A stretch of DNA of 64,000 nucleotides from Gammaproteobacteria bacterium (GCA_031291175.1 JARLJO010000042.1:1-64000), one strand, 5' to 3'; positions 44,753-54,934 are shown, numbered from the stretch's first letter. Translations and numbers: made by a program. The notes: generated by a model from the letters alone, not told the origin.

Positions 44753-46987
44753 ATGCCTCAAAAAGCGGATTTCAGAATCATTGTAATTGATGATAGCCCC
44801 GCTATTCATCGTGATTTTATTAAGATTTTAATGAAATCCGCCGTTTGTGAATTAGATGCCATGGATCAGATTATTTTCGAAGAAAATAAACCTGCAGCAC
44901 TCCTACCCGAATTTGAAATCGATACCGCCTCACAAGGTGAGGAAGGTGTGAAATGTGTTGAAAAAGCGATAGAAGAAGGACGTCCTTATGCTTTAGCTTT
45001 CGTTGATATTCGTATGCCACCAGGATGGGATGGCATAGAAACCATTAATCGCATTTTAAAAACAGACAAAGATATCCAAATTGTCATCTGCACTGCCTAT
45101 TCTGATTACTCTTGGGAAGATACCGTCGAACGCCTAGGGAAAATGGACAATTTACTTATTTTAAAAAAACCGTTTGATAATGTGGCCGTACGACAACTTG
45201 CCTGCGCACTCACCTGCAAATGGCAGCTACTCCAAGATGCTCGTGCCTACACATCTCATCTCAAAGAAAAAGTCGAAGAAAGAACCATATCATTACAACA
45301 ATCGCTTTCGCTGGTAAAAGCCACTTTAGAATCGTCAAATGATGGTATTTTAGTGATTAGCATCGATGGCAAAATGATTGATTATAATCAAAAGTTAGTT
45401 CAATTGTGGGAAATTCCTCAGTCTGTTTTAAACAGTCAGGCTGAAAAAGAAATAGTTGATCATTTAAAATCATTAATCAAATATCCAGTTGAATTTGACC
45501 ATAAACTAAAACAAGTTCACAGCAACAATGACATGATATGTATAGAAACCATCAAATTCAAAGATGAGCGTATCTTTGAATGCTATTCTCAACCACAAAA
45601 AGTGGGGGACAAAACGGTAGGCCGAGTTTGGTGTTTTAGAGATATTACCAAACGTTATCAACTCGAAAAAGAATTACAGCACATGGCCACACATGATGCA
45701 CTGACGGGACTCGCTAATCGCGTGCTTCTGTTAGAACAAATACAAAAAGCCATTACTTCGGCAAATCGTCAGCGCAATAAATTCGCTCTCTTATTTGTGG
45801 ATTTAGACCGTTTTAAATTAATTAACGATAGCCTAAGCCATTCCGGCGGCGACCAACTTTTACAAAGCGTTGCCAATCGTCTCCAATCGATAGTAAGAGC
45901 CGAAGATACATTAGCTAGATTGGGTGGCGATGAATTTGTACTCGTTGCAACCAATATCTCAAGTAATGAAGACGTGGTTGTCGTAGCAAACAAGCTCTTA
46001 GCTTGCTTTCAAGAACCTTTTAACATCGCGCATCGAAAGGTGTCCATCACAGCCAGTATTGGGATTGGCATTTATCCTAATGACGGCGATTCAGTCGATA
46101 TGTTATTACGTAATGCGGATTCTGCGATGTACAGTGCAAAAGATCATGGTTCAAACAACATTCAACATTATACGGCCGAATTAAATGCCCGCAGTCTTGA
46201 GCAATTAGACCAAGAAATGCAACTTCGTCTAGCCATACAAAATAAAGAATTGTTTCTCTGCTATCAGCCTCAGATTAATGTGGCCACCAATAAGTTAGTG
46301 GCAGTGGAAGCCTTGGTGCGATGGCAACACCCACAAAAAGGCACGTTACTGCCTATCGATTTTATTCCACTGGCGGAAGAGCGCGGGCTGATCGTATCAA
46401 TTGGCGAATGGGTTTTACGCCAAGCATGCCTCCAGAATAAAGCTTGGCAGATAGCGGGATTTGCTCCGATTCGAATGGCGGTGAATGTGACAGCTCAGCA
46501 ATTGCAACAACAAAACATGATAGAAACAGTGGCCAATATTCTAAAAGAAACACATTTAAGCCCACAATTTCTTGAATTAGAACTCACAGAAAATGTTATT
46601 GTCAGTCATCTCGACATTATTAAAACCGTATCTGAACTAAAAAATATGGGCATTAGTATTGCCTTAGATGATTTTGGCACCGGGTACTCAAGCTTAAGCT
46701 ATTTGAAAAAAATCCCTCTGGATCGATTGAAAATTGATGCTTCTTTCATTCAGAGCATTTGCATGAGCACAAATGATGAAGCCATTATTCGTGCCATTAT
46801 TGCAATGGCACATAGCTTTGACTTAGAAGTATTAGCGGAAGGCGTTGAAACAACAGACCAACTGAATTTTTTGAAAGCGGAAAATTGTTGGGAAGCGCAG
46901 GGTTTTTATTTTAGTGAACCGCTCATGACAACACAAATGGAAGAATTTTTGCGGAATGCCACCATGACGAATTCTACCATTTTTTAA
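44753..46987 (+). CDS. response regulator with PAS, GGDEF and EAL domains
   Basis: A 744-residue regulator of cyclic di-GMP. The receiver has IVIDDSPAIHRDF, phosphoacceptor Asp85 in LAFVDIRMPPGWDG and a lysine in LILKKPFD. A coiled coil and PAS domain follow (about 180-300). The cyclase domain has an intact RLGGDEFVLVA (about residue 391). The phosphodiesterase domain has AVEALVRWQHP (about 519), ELTENVIV and ALDDFGTGYSSLSYLKK, so both activities may be functional. The start at 44753 follows GGAGA; the longer frame from 44720 would overlap the kinase gene. The adjacent PAS kinase is its likely partner. Confidence 0.92.
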   Translation: MPQKADFRIIVIDDSPAIHRDFIKILMKSAVCELDAMDQIIFEENKPAALLPEFEIDTASQGEEGVKCVEKAIEEGRPYALAFVDIRMPPGWDGIETINRILKTDKDIQIVICTAYSDYSWEDTVERLGKMDNLLILKKPFDNVAVRQLACALTCKWQLLQDARAYTSHLKEKVEERTISLQQSLSLVKATLESSNDGILVISIDGKMIDYNQKLVQLWEIPQSVLNSQAEKEIVDHLKSLIKYPVEFDHKLKQVHSNNDMICIETIKFKDERIFECYSQPQKVGDKTVGRVWCFRDITKRYQLEKELQHMATHDALTGLANRVLLLEQIQKAITSANRQRNKFALLFVDLDRFKLINDSLSHSGGDQLLQSVANRLQSIVRAEDTLARLGGDEFVLVATNISSNEDVVVVANKLLACFQEPFNIAHRKVSITASIGIGIYPNDGDSVDMLLRNADSAMYSAKDHGSNNIQHYTAELNARSLEQLDQEMQLRLAIQNKELFLCYQPQINVATNKLVAVEALVRWQHPQKGTLLPIDFIPLAEERGLIVSIGEWVLRQACLQNKAWQIAGFAPIRMAVNVTAQQLQQQNMIETVANILKETHLSPQFLELELTENVIVSHLDIIKTVSELKNMGISIALDDFGTGYSSLSYLKKIPLDRLKIDASFIQSICMSTNDEAIIRAIIAMAHSFDLEVLAEGVETTDQLNFLKAENCWEAQGFYFSEPLMTTQMEEFLRNATMTNSTIF

Positions 46988-46990
46988 CAT

Positions 46991-47022
46991 GAAAAAATCC
47001 TCGTTAATATATTTAACGAGGA
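46991..47022 (-). terminator. Rho-independent terminator
   Basis: TCCTCGTTAA (46998-47007) and TTAACGAGGA (47013-47022) form a perfect 10-bp stem with a 5-base loop, with an A run at 46992-46997 that is a T run on the minus strand. It should end transcripts of the minus-strand gene at 47155-47346 and also lies just after the GGDEF-EAL stop. Confidence 0.75.
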
Positions 47023-47154
47023 CCCAACATATGAATCATTTAAATCCAGGCGCACTCAGTAAAAAATAACTATTCATTCCTTACTGATATTCTCTCCCTA
47101 CCTCCAACGTCACAACGCTTACCAAAAGTGAATCGTAGTTTCGAACTTACCATC

Positions 47155-47346
47155 TCACCCATCGCGTCGTTCTCGGGCTTGTATTTTTTCAATCACAATT
47201 AAAATTAGCCCGATTAAAAAGCAGATTAACGATAAAAAGAATAATACTTTTGTAAAAAAAGAGATTGCGATTGCAATGCCGCCGAATGCTAAAAATGCTA
47301 ATATCAAAGCAAAAATCAAAAACAAAATAGCCCACAGTAATAACAT
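47155..47346 (-). CDS. small DUF1328 (YtjA-like) membrane protein
   Basis: A 63-residue protein with two membrane spans (about 3-25 and 30-52) and a basic end (IEKIQARERRDG). MLLLWAILFLIFALILAFLA followed by FGGIAIAISFFTKVLFFLSL matches the DUF1328/YtjA family of small inner-membrane proteins with unknown function. Length is typical. Stands alone with its own terminator. Confidence 0.8.
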   Translation of the reverse strand: MLLLWAILFLIFALILAFLAFGGIAIAISFFTKVLFFLSLICFLIGLILIVIEKIQARERRDG

Positions 47347-47562
47347 CTCATCTCATCCTTTAATGAATCTGCCCATTATGGTAAACCTTGGCGAAATACA
47401 AATTAACCACCTCTCAGCCGTCAAGTATAACTTGATCAATGTCGTCAATAATAGGGATTGACTTGATTTTAAATAGCATTAAGATAATCCACTCCAGATC
47501 GTTTGAAGCATTTACAAACGTTTACGCTCAAAAAACAAGCTTGGCTTAAGGATTGCGCAAAC

Positions 47563-48096
47563 ATGCTAAAAAAAATCTTTGCAGGATGCACCCTCTTATT
47601 TAGCTGTATCACTGTCGCTCACGCTGCTGCGTTTTACCTCGGCCCCACCATTTTCTTAAAAGCCAATACGTCCAACTCAAACAGCATTAGAGAAGCCAGC
47701 CCCAGATTTTCGCTAGGTTATGGCGGTAACACGACTCAATACTATTATTTTGGCGGCGAAATCTTTGTTGACCCGTTCTCAGCAGTCGTCAGCAACCATA
47801 ATAAAACCGGCCCTACCATGCGAGACACGCACAGCTTTGGTATTAGTATTATTCCAGGTGTGCGATTAAATGAATCTAGCATGGTTTATGTCCGAATTGG
47901 CGGAATTGACTCTCACTTTACCTACAACAACAATAATGATGTCGGTCTACAATTAGGACTCGGTCTTTCCACTACTGTCAGTATGAATTGGGATGTTCGC
48001 GGCGAATACAATTACGTGACCTACCGCTCAATGACTGACATTGGCGCCCCCAGATCCGATTGGTATGGTATCGGCGCCGTTTATCGATTTGAATAA
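47563..48096 (+). CDS. outer-membrane beta-barrel protein
   Basis: A 177-residue exported protein. The signal peptide is MLKKIFAGCTLLFSCITVAHA, which sets the start at 47563; the frame is open for 20 more codons upstream but those would precede the signal. The mature part has alternating strands with glycine and aromatic residues (RFSLGYGGNTTQYYYFGGEI, VGLQLGLGLSTTVSMNWDVRG) and ends WYGIGAVYRFE, as in small OmpA/OmpW-type eight-strand barrels. Function unknown. Confidence 0.7.
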   Translation: MLKKIFAGCTLLFSCITVAHAAAFYLGPTIFLKANTSNSNSIREASPRFSLGYGGNTTQYYYFGGEIFVDPFSAVVSNHNKTGPTMRDTHSFGISIIPGVRLNESSMVYVRIGGIDSHFTYNNNNDVGLQLGLGLSTTVSMNWDVRGEYNYVTYRSMTDIGAPRSDWYGIGAVYRFE

Positions 48097-48166
48097 TCGT
48101 TTTTGCTTGATGCCTCACGGCAAATTTTCAGGTAAAATAGCCGACTATTAAACCTTCGAGGCAGTT

Positions 48167-48967
48167 ATGGCAAAAGCTAGGCCAATACTTCAATTTCTCT
48201 CTATCGATTTACTGGTTCGTGGCAAATACCAGCCGCGTCGCCACTTTGATAGCGCCCAATTACAAGAGCTGGCTGAATCCATCAAAACAACAGGCGGTTT
48301 ATTGCAGCCTATTGTGGTTCGACCTATCGCTAACAGCAAATACGAAATTGTCGCAGGTGAAAGACGCTGGCGTGCCGCGCAACTTGCAGGTCTTAGCGAT
48401 GTCAGTTGCTTAGTCAGTCACTATACTGATGAGCAAGCACTGCAAGCCTCCATCATTGAAAACATTAATCGTGCTGATTTAAATCCCATTGAAGAAGCGC
48501 AAGCGTACCAACGTTTAATTGACGAATTCCATTATTTACACGATGAAGTGGCAGCCGCCGTGGGCAAATCGCGCACCTCTATCACCAATGTGTTGCGCCT
48601 CTTAAAACTTGACCCTCGCGTGCAAGAACTCCTCATTACCAACAAAATCTCTGAAGGCCACGGCAAGATTCTTGCAGGACTACCTGTCTCTGCTCAGTTT
48701 GAATTAGCTGAACGTTGCATTCAAAAAGGCTGGAGCGTTCGCAAAATTGAAGCCGAGGCCAAAAAACTGCAACAACCTGTCGCGGTCGAAAGTCCCTACA
48801 GTGATCCTAATCTCAAAAAACTCGAATTAGCACTCGCTGATCACATTGGTAATGCTGTTGAAATTGATTGCGAAAATCGTGGTGGTGGGTTTGTGAAAAT
48901 TCGCTTTAATAACATCGATGAACTGGAAGGCCATTTTGATCGACTAGGCTTTAAGTACGACTCTTAA
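48167..48967 (+). CDS. ParB/Spo0J-family protein (orphan)
   Basis: A 266-residue DNA-binding protein. The N-terminal CTP-binding ParB fold has GKYQPRRHFD, QPIVVRP and VAGERRWRAAQLAG, then SIIENINRADLNPIEEAQAY. The central helix-turn-helix is EVAAAVGKSRTSITNVLRLL. A C-terminal dimerisation region follows. No parA lies on either side and no parS-like 16-bp palindrome was seen in the window. It may act with a distant ParA or be a noncanonical regulator. Flanked by an outer-membrane protein gene and, convergently, by pabA. Confidence 0.88.
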   Translation: MAKARPILQFLSIDLLVRGKYQPRRHFDSAQLQELAESIKTTGGLLQPIVVRPIANSKYEIVAGERRWRAAQLAGLSDVSCLVSHYTDEQALQASIIENINRADLNPIEEAQAYQRLIDEFHYLHDEVAAAVGKSRTSITNVLRLLKLDPRVQELLITNKISEGHGKILAGLPVSAQFELAERCIQKGWSVRKIEAEAKKLQQPVAVESPYSDPNLKKLELALADHIGNAVEIDCENRGGGFVKIRFNNIDELEGHFDRLGFKYDS

Positions 48968-48974
48968 ATAATAT

Positions 48975-49541
48975 TTATGCTATTCGTAAAAAATTTTTCA
49001 GCAATGCATGACCACAGTGAGTCAAAATAGATTCCGGATGAAATTGTACACCGTAGACCGGATAATCTCTGTGCGCGAGACCCATGATTTCTCCCTCCGC
49101 ACTTTGCGCTGTTATCTCAAGCTGATCCGGCAAATGCTCTGGACTCACAATTAACGAATGGTAACGCGCAACTTGCAACGGGCTCTCCAATCCTTCAAAC
49201 AACCCTTTCCCGGTATGGCAAATTAAACTGGCTTTGCCATGCATAGGATGTTTTGCTCGCTCCACTATGCCACCATACACTTGACCTATGGCCTGATGGC
49301 CTAAGCACACGCCTAAAATAGGAATACGCGAACCAAACTCGCGAATCACCTCCATTGAAATACCCGCTTGCAGTGGAGCACAGGGACCTGGGGAAATAAT
49401 AATATGCGAAGGCTGCATTAACGCAATCTCGGCTAAAGTAATCGCATCATTACGCTTTACCAAATACGTAAAACCTAATTCACTCACATAGCGAGCCAGG
49501 TTATAAACAAATGAATCATAATTATCGATTAATAATATCAT
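48975..49541 (-). CDS. pabA: Aminodeoxychorismate/anthranilate synthase glutamine amidotransferase
   Basis: Supplies ammonia from glutamine to chorismate in folate (or tryptophan) synthesis. The class I amidotransferase triad is visible: nucleophile in [12 protein letters not shown], His and Glu in [27 protein letters not shown] is the standard N-terminus. Length (188) is normal. It overlaps the end of pabB by four bases, so the pair is co-translated. Because the partner has the PabB-type lysine, pabA is preferred, though such proteins can serve both pathways. Confidence 0.9.
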   Translation of the reverse strand: MILLIDNYDSFVYNLARYVSELGFTYLVKRNDAITLAEIALMQPSHIIISPGPCAPLQAGISMEVIREFGSRIPILGVCLGHQAIGQVYGGIVERAKHPMHGKASLICHTGKGLFEGLESPLQVARYHSLIVSPEHLPDQLEITAQSAEGEIMGLAHRDYPVYGVQFHPESILTHCGHALLKNFLRIA

Positions 49542-50944
49542 GTGATATTCGGCACGGTGGTAAGAGCAGTTTTGAGTGGTCGCACTTTAGTAAGTGTTTC
49601 CTCATATTCTGCTATGGGGTCTGAGTCAGATACCACTGCTCCACCTGCTTGAAAGGTCACGATGTCATTTTTAATTGCAAAAGTACGAATCGTGATAGAA
49701 CAATCCATGTCACCATTAAAACCGATATAGCCGATACTCCCGCAATAAGGCCCCCGGGCTGTCGGCTCGATTTCCGCAATGATTTCCATGGCACGTAATT
49801 TAGGAGCACCCGTGATCGAACCACCGGGAAAAGTAGCGCGCAGCAGGTCCACGGCGTGATATGTCTCTTTTAATTGACTTGTCACCACAGAAACCAGGTG
49901 ATGCACGGTGGCATAACTTTCTAAACCACACAATATCGGGACCTTCACGCTGTGATCACAAGAAACTCGCGACAAATCATTTCGTAACAAATCCACAATC
50001 ATGACATTTTCGGCGCGGTCTTTCTCACTCCTTACTAATGCCTCTGCCAATATCGCATCCGCGTAAGGTGTGGCACCACGCGGACTAGTGCCTTTAATCG
50101 GACGCGCCTCGACTTGACCTTGGCTCAACTTTAAAAAGCGCTCCGGTGAAGCGGATGCCAGCACCGTGCCTTCAAACTGCAAATAAGCAGAAAAAGGTGC
50201 GGGATTAATCGCGCGTAATCGCTGATACAACTCAAACGGCGTCAACTTTTCCGGCAATGGTGTGTTAAAACGCTGTGATATATTTGCCTCAAAAATATCG
50301 CCCGAAAAAATATACTCGCGCACCGCATCCACAGCAGACTGATAAGCCTTTCGAGAAAAATTTGAGAAAATGACATCGGGGTCACTCACACTCAACGACT
50401 CACACTTCAAATGCCTCGCTTTTTTTATTATTTCAAGCAAAAATGTCGTTCGATTTTTTGCACGCTCTTCTCGCGCGACTTTCTCTTGCAACGGATATCC
50501 ACTTGAGAAGATCCACGCTTTTTGCAGTGCCTCATCAAATCCAATGACTAAGTCGTAAAAACCCAAAGCCATATCTGGAAATTGCATATCATCTGTGTGT
50601 GCTTTTGGTAAATCTTCCAGATGTTGATACAGATCATAACTAAAAAATCCTGCTACTCCTCCTTGAAAAGGCGGCAAATCTTTAGCAATACCCAGTGAAA
50701 ACATCGAAAGCTCACGCTCTAAAATAGCAAAAGGATCACCATGATACGCTGCCTGATTTAAACGTACGTGCCCGTTCTTACTGATTAATGTTGCAAAAGG
50801 ATCTATCGCTATAAAACTATAGCGACCACAAAATTCTCTCTGCGCGGCGCTATCTAAAAATAGTGCACCATCATCTTCTTTAAATACAGCAAAAAGCTGC
50901 AAAGGAGATACATAATCTATTTCTGTTATTAGAGGATAATTCAT
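49538..50944 (-). CDS. pabB: Aminodeoxychorismate synthase component I
   Basis: Converts chorismate and ammonia to 4-amino-4-deoxychorismate for folate synthesis. [20 protein letters not shown] is followed by PIKGTSPRG, whose lysine is characteristic of PabB (anthranilate synthase has PIAGT). [37 protein letters not shown] and YCGSIGYI complete the active site. The ATG at 50944 ([10 protein letters not shown]) is chosen over a TTG at 50956. It heads the pabB-pabA pair, with a short family E repeat just upstream. Confidence 0.92.
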   Translation of the reverse strand: MNYPLITEIDYVSPLQLFAVFKEDDGALFLDSAAQREFCGRYSFIAIDPFATLISKNGHVRLNQAAYHGDPFAILERELSMFSLGIAKDLPPFQGGVAGFFSYDLYQHLEDLPKAHTDDMQFPDMALGFYDLVIGFDEALQKAWIFSSGYPLQEKVAREERAKNRTTFLLEIIKKARHLKCESLSVSDPDVIFSNFSRKAYQSAVDAVREYIFSGDIFEANISQRFNTPLPEKLTPFELYQRLRAINPAPFSAYLQFEGTVLASASPERFLKLSQGQVEARPIKGTSPRGATPYADAILAEALVRSEKDRAENVMIVDLLRNDLSRVSCDHSVKVPILCGLESYATVHHLVSVVTSQLKETYHAVDLLRATFPGGSITGAPKLRAMEIIAEIEPTARGPYCGSIGYIGFNGDMDCSITIRTFAIKNDIVTFQAGGAVVSDSDPIAEYEETLTKVRPLKTALTTVPNIT

Positions 50945-50969
50945 GAGAAACAACAACCTAATCTATATT

Positions 50970-50995
50970 GACCGGGGTCTGCCACCCCGTTTTTT
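50970..50995. repeat. dispersed structured element, family E copy 2 (minimal form)
   Basis: GACCGGGGTC followed directly by TGCCACCCCGTTTTTT. This is box 1 joined to box 2 of the longer family members with the whole variable middle absent. It lies 25 bases upstream of pabB. The short form suggests the inner part can be lost precisely. Confidence 0.75.
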
Positions 50996-51058
50996 ACACT
51001 TTTTCAGTCTGCTTTTTAGCATAAATAGCGCTGGTACGTCTATCCCCAATAAAATGTG

Positions 51059-51087
51059 AGGTGAACAATGCCACGCATTGTTCACCT
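51059..51087 (-). terminator. terminator hairpin of the 51096 gene
   Basis: AGGTGAACAATG (51059-51070) pairs perfectly with CATTGTTCACCT (51076-51087) around five bases, just beyond the stop of the minus-strand gene. The downstream minus-strand sequence is CACATTTTATT, a weak T tract. Confidence 0.65.
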
Positions 51088-51095
51088 ATTTGGTT

Positions 51096-51674
51096 TTAGA
51101 TACTAGCGCGTCTTTTGAAAATAGACGTGTCACTTTCCGCATTACTATCAGGAGAAACATATTCATAATCTTTTCTGATGACAGCAGGCGAGAAAAACCG
51201 GGGTGAATTCAACGCCGAGGCTCTGTTGTCAGAAATATGAATACGCAAATCAATCGCCTCCAGGAAATTATTTCTGCCGTGTCCTTTCTCCTCTCTTTTT
51301 TGTTCTAAGGCTACGATTTCAGACACTTTAGTATTAATGCTACGCGCTACCTGATCCAAGTCATGCGTCACACCCAAAAGCTGTTCTTGGCCTCTTTCCA
51401 TAGATACGACTTGTTGACGATGTTGTTTTTCTTGCTGCAGTATAGCTTCATTTTGCTGCGCTAGAAGCTCTTCCTTTTTTAGTCCCTGGTACTTTTGATA
51501 GATACCGAGACCCGCACAGCCAACTCCCGCAACAACAATAATGGCAAAACTGACAGCCACCCCCACCGGCACAACCAAAGCCACTACGCCAAGCACTAAG
51601 GAAACCCCTCCCACGGCAGATATAAAATACCTTGCACCTGCTTTCAAAGACTCAAACAAAGTTCTAGTAGCCAT
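51096..51674 (-). CDS. uncharacterised membrane protein with coiled coil
   Basis: A 192-residue protein. Two adjacent membrane spans lie at about residues 18-36 and 40-58 (VSLVLGVVALVVPVGVAVSF, IIVVAGVGCAGLGIYQ). A coiled coil follows (ELLAQQNEAILQQEKQHRQQVV) and then a polar tail ending SPDSNAESDTSIFKRRASI. GGAGG precedes the ATG. Hairpin membrane anchor plus coiled coil plus polar tail is a layout of some vacuole-membrane effectors of intracellular bacteria, but no homologue is recognised. Confidence 0.6.
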   Translation of the reverse strand: MATRTLFESLKAGARYFISAVGGVSLVLGVVALVVPVGVAVSFAIIVVAGVGCAGLGIYQKYQGLKKEELLAQQNEAILQQEKQHRQQVVSMERGQEQLLGVTHDLDQVARSINTKVSEIVALEQKREEKGHGRNNFLEAIDLRIHISDNRASALNSPRFFSPAVIRKDYEYVSPDSNAESDTSIFKRRASI

Positions 51675-52000
51675 GTTGCCTCCGTGTTTATTTTTTTATT
51701 AATATGAATAGTACCAAACAGTCAATCTTGTTAAGTTATTATCCTAACAAACCCAACCTTAACGTATTCTTAAATGGCCTTTAAGCTACTGTTTATTCTG
51801 CTATTTAAATGGACATTTAGCGAGTTTTTAGCGCATTTTGGGTTCTTTTATTGGGTTGTTTTTGCTGTACTGTTCAATTGCTAACCTATAGCTTCGGGCG
51901 CGCGCCCAACAAAAGTGCTTATTCTCTAAAATAATTGCTCAAATGATCGTAATTCACCTGTTATTATAGATTAAATACTCTGACCCCTATGAGAACCATC
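51675..52000. other. 326-base intergenic region upstream of murF
   Basis: No gene is visible. It contains a 12-base self-complementary GC stretch, GGGCGCGCGCCC at 51896-51907, in otherwise AT-rich sequence, and degenerate TTGGGTTG...CCCAAC pieces related to the 16865 repeat. Promoters for the divergent flanking genes must lie here but none is clear. Confidence 0.4.
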
Positions 52001-53380
52001 ATGATCAAAATGACCTTATCCGAACTAGCATCCATTTTAAGCACTGACAGCACCCACCCTGACATCACCTTCACCGGTTTAAGCAAAGACACGCGCACAC
52101 TCACACCAGGCAATCTGTATATCGCCATCGTAGGTGAGAACCTGGACGGCCATGACTATGTGATGAACGCCCAAAAAGCAGGCGCTGCCGCGGCTCTCGT
52201 GAGTCGCCGGGTTGATTGCTCTCTTCCCCAAATTGTTGTCAAAGACACATTAGACGCTTTAGGTAAATTGGCTGAAAACTGGCGCGACCGTTTTGCCCTA
52301 CCTCTCATCGGTGTTACCGGCAGTAATGGTAAAACCACTTTAAAAAACATGATTGCCTCTATATTGCGTGCAGCCTGTGACGGCAATGCAGATGAAGTCT
52401 TGGCAACGGAAGGTAATCTCAATAACAATATTGGCTTGCCATTAATGTTAGCGCGCTTAAACAGCAATCATCGCTATGGCGTACTTGAAATGGGCATGAA
52501 TCATTTTAATGAAATTGCTTATTTGACCAAAATGACCAAGCCTTATATTGCTATTGTCAATAATGCAGCTGAAGCCCATCTGCAAGGACTAAAAGATGTT
52601 GCGGGTGTCGCTAAAGCAAAAGGCGAAATTTTCATGGGCTTGCCGCAAAATGGTATTGCCGTATTAAACCAGGATGATAAATTTTTTGCTTACTGGGCAA
52701 GCTTGGTTGGCGGCCATACGTATCTTACCTTCGGCCTTGAAAATGCAGCCGATGTGACAGCGACCTTTACTGTTTCAGAAAATGCGACCTGCCAATCCAT
52801 TGTGATCAAAACACCCAAAGGTGACATTGGCGTTGAACTGCCTTTATTAGGTATCCACAATGTGATGAATGCGTTGGCAGCAACGGCAGCCACACTCGCA
52901 TTAGGATTGGATTTATCAGCAATCCAAACCGGCTTGACTGAAGTCGCCGCCGCACCCGGTCGCATGAATCATCTCCTACTACCGAATGGTGCGTGCGTGA
53001 TTGACGACACCTATAATGCCAATCCTTTTTCAACAGCGGCTGCTATCAAAGCACTCTCTACTTTTAGTGGCAAAAAAATATTGGTGCTTGGTGATATGCG
53101 AGAGCTCGGTCCGGATGCAAACGAACTGCATGCCACAACCGGAGAAAAAGCACATACCGCTGGTATCGATTTTCTTTTCACCTTAGGTGAACTCTCGGAA
53201 GCAGCAACTAAAAGCTTCGGTAAAAACGCCTTTCACTTTACAGATCACGCCCAATTAGTGGCAGCGCTCGCACCGCATGTGAAAAGTGGTTGCACCGTTT
53301 TAGTAAAAGGATCGCGTTCCATGAAAATGGAAAAAGTGGTTGCGGGTATTGTTCCTGAAGAACAATTAACACCCCATTAA
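52001..53380 (+). CDS. murF: UDP-N-acetylmuramoyl-tripeptide--D-alanyl-D-alanine ligase
   Basis: Adds D-Ala-D-Ala to complete the peptidoglycan pentapeptide precursor. The Mur ligase P-loop is GVTGSNGKTTLKNM, and LATEGNLNNNIGLPLMLARL, VLEMGMNHFNEIAYL and VIDDTYNANPFSTAAAI are MurF features. The ATG at 52001 (MIKMTLSELASIL) aligns with other MurF starts; an ATG at 51989 is in frame. About 459 residues, full length. It stands alone here, although murF usually lies in the dcw division cluster. Confidence 0.93.
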   Translation: MIKMTLSELASILSTDSTHPDITFTGLSKDTRTLTPGNLYIAIVGENLDGHDYVMNAQKAGAAAALVSRRVDCSLPQIVVKDTLDALGKLAENWRDRFALPLIGVTGSNGKTTLKNMIASILRAACDGNADEVLATEGNLNNNIGLPLMLARLNSNHRYGVLEMGMNHFNEIAYLTKMTKPYIAIVNNAAEAHLQGLKDVAGVAKAKGEIFMGLPQNGIAVLNQDDKFFAYWASLVGGHTYLTFGLENAADVTATFTVSENATCQSIVIKTPKGDIGVELPLLGIHNVMNALAATAATLALGLDLSAIQTGLTEVAAAPGRMNHLLLPNGACVIDDTYNANPFSTAAAIKALSTFSGKKILVLGDMRELGPDANELHATTGEKAHTAGIDFLFTLGELSEAATKSFGKNAFHFTDHAQLVAALAPHVKSGCTVLVKGSRSMKMEKVVAGIVPEEQLTPH

Positions 53381-53420
53381 ATAAATTCAGTGAAGCGTTC
53401 TCAACTTATGGAGCCAACTT

Positions 53421-54878
53421 ATGCCAGTTAAAACACCTATCACAATAGCGTACGGTGACGGAATCGGCCCTGAAATCATGGCGGCCACCTTAAAAATATT
53501 AACCGCCGCAAAAGCGGACATTGAACCGGAAGTGATTGAGATTGGGCAAAAAGTTTATCTGGAAGGCTTTACCTCGGGGATTCCTGATGCGGCATGGGAA
53601 TCCTTGATTCGCACCAAAGTACTGTTAAAAGGCCCCATTACGACCCCACAAGGTGGCGGCTATAAAAGCTTAAATGTCACCTTACGTAAAACCTTAGGGC
53701 TTTATGCCAATGTGCGCCCTAATGTTGCTTATGCCCCTTTTGTGCATACCAATCATCCCAAGATGGATTTAGTGATTATTCGCGAAAATGAAGAAGGCAC
53801 TTATGCGGGCATTGAACATCGTCAAACCGATGAAGTCTATCAATGTTTAAAGATCGTCACCCGCCCAGGCTGCGAACGCATTGTGCATTATGCTTTTGAA
53901 TATGCGCGCAAATTCAATCGTAAAAAAGTGACCTGCTTGACGAAAGATAACATCATGAAAATGACAGATGGTATTTTTCATCAAGTTTTCAATGAAATTG
54001 CGACACAGTATCCAGACATTCAAAACGAACATCTCATTATTGACATTGGAACCGCGCTTGTGGCTGCTGAACCTGAACGCTTTGATGTGATTGTCACTTC
54101 GAATTTGTACGGCGATATTTTATCCGATGTGGCGGCACAAATTGCAGGATCAGTAGGCCTCGCAGGCTCGGCAAATGTTGGCAATCAAATGGCGATGTTT
54201 GAAGCGATTCATGGATCGGCACCTGATATTGCCGGCAAGAAAATGGCTAACCCTTCTGGGCTATTGAATGCCGCTATTCAAATGTTGATTCATATCAACC
54301 AACCTAAAGTGGCCGCCTTGATTGAGAATGCCTGGTTAACAACGCTAGAAGATGGCTTGCACACAGGCGATATTTATTCTAAAGAACACAGTAAAAAGAA
54401 AGTGAATACAGACGAATTTGCTGATGCGGTGATTGAACGCTTGGGTCGCAATCCAACACACTTTAAAACCGTTGAATACAAAGAAACGAAAACCAATATT
54501 GAATGCTTAGGCGAAAGTAAAAAGCCGATGGCAAAAAAAGAATTGGTTGGCATTGATATTTTTGTCGATAACCCTAATATGACACCTGAACAATTAGGTG
54601 AGAAAGTAGCAACTATCACTGGGCCACTCAAGTTGATCGTCATCACAAGCCGTGGCTTAAAAATCTGGCCAAATTGCATGATTCAAGCGCCCTTCGCTCA
54701 ACATTGTAGCTGTCGCTTTCAAACCAGCGTGGATACGAAAAATTTGTCTACCGTGACCCACATGGATTTAATTCATCTTTTACAACAATTTGAACTGCTG
54801 GGATTGGATGTGATCAAAACGGAAAATCTATACACCTTCGATGGCAAAATTGGTTATTCGTTAGCGCAAGGGCAATAA
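53421..54878 (+). CDS. icd: NADP-dependent isocitrate dehydrogenase, Rickettsia/Thermus type
   Basis: Oxidises isocitrate to 2-oxoglutarate in the TCA cycle. The dehydrogenase core begins ITIAYGDGIGPEIM and has the substrate-binding IRENEEGTYAGIEHRQ and the coenzyme region EAIHGSAPDIAGKKMANPSG. After about residue 335 there is an extension of about 150 residues (KKELVGIDIFVDNPNMTPEQ ...), which is found in the 480-500-residue type from Thermus and Rickettsia and not in E. coli Icd. At 485 residues it fits that type. It follows murF by 40 bases. Confidence 0.88.
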   Translation: MPVKTPITIAYGDGIGPEIMAATLKILTAAKADIEPEVIEIGQKVYLEGFTSGIPDAAWESLIRTKVLLKGPITTPQGGGYKSLNVTLRKTLGLYANVRPNVAYAPFVHTNHPKMDLVIIRENEEGTYAGIEHRQTDEVYQCLKIVTRPGCERIVHYAFEYARKFNRKKVTCLTKDNIMKMTDGIFHQVFNEIATQYPDIQNEHLIIDIGTALVAAEPERFDVIVTSNLYGDILSDVAAQIAGSVGLAGSANVGNQMAMFEAIHGSAPDIAGKKMANPSGLLNAAIQMLIHINQPKVAALIENAWLTTLEDGLHTGDIYSKEHSKKKVNTDEFADAVIERLGRNPTHFKTVEYKETKTNIECLGESKKPMAKKELVGIDIFVDNPNMTPEQLGEKVATITGPLKLIVITSRGLKIWPNCMIQAPFAQHCSCRFQTSVDTKNLSTVTHMDLIHLLQQFELLGLDVIKTENLYTFDGKIGYSLAQGQ

Positions 54879-54934
54879 TCGTTATGTAAAATTGCAGCGC
54901 CAATGCTGAGTCTAGCCTTGGCACTCGCGCCTTC

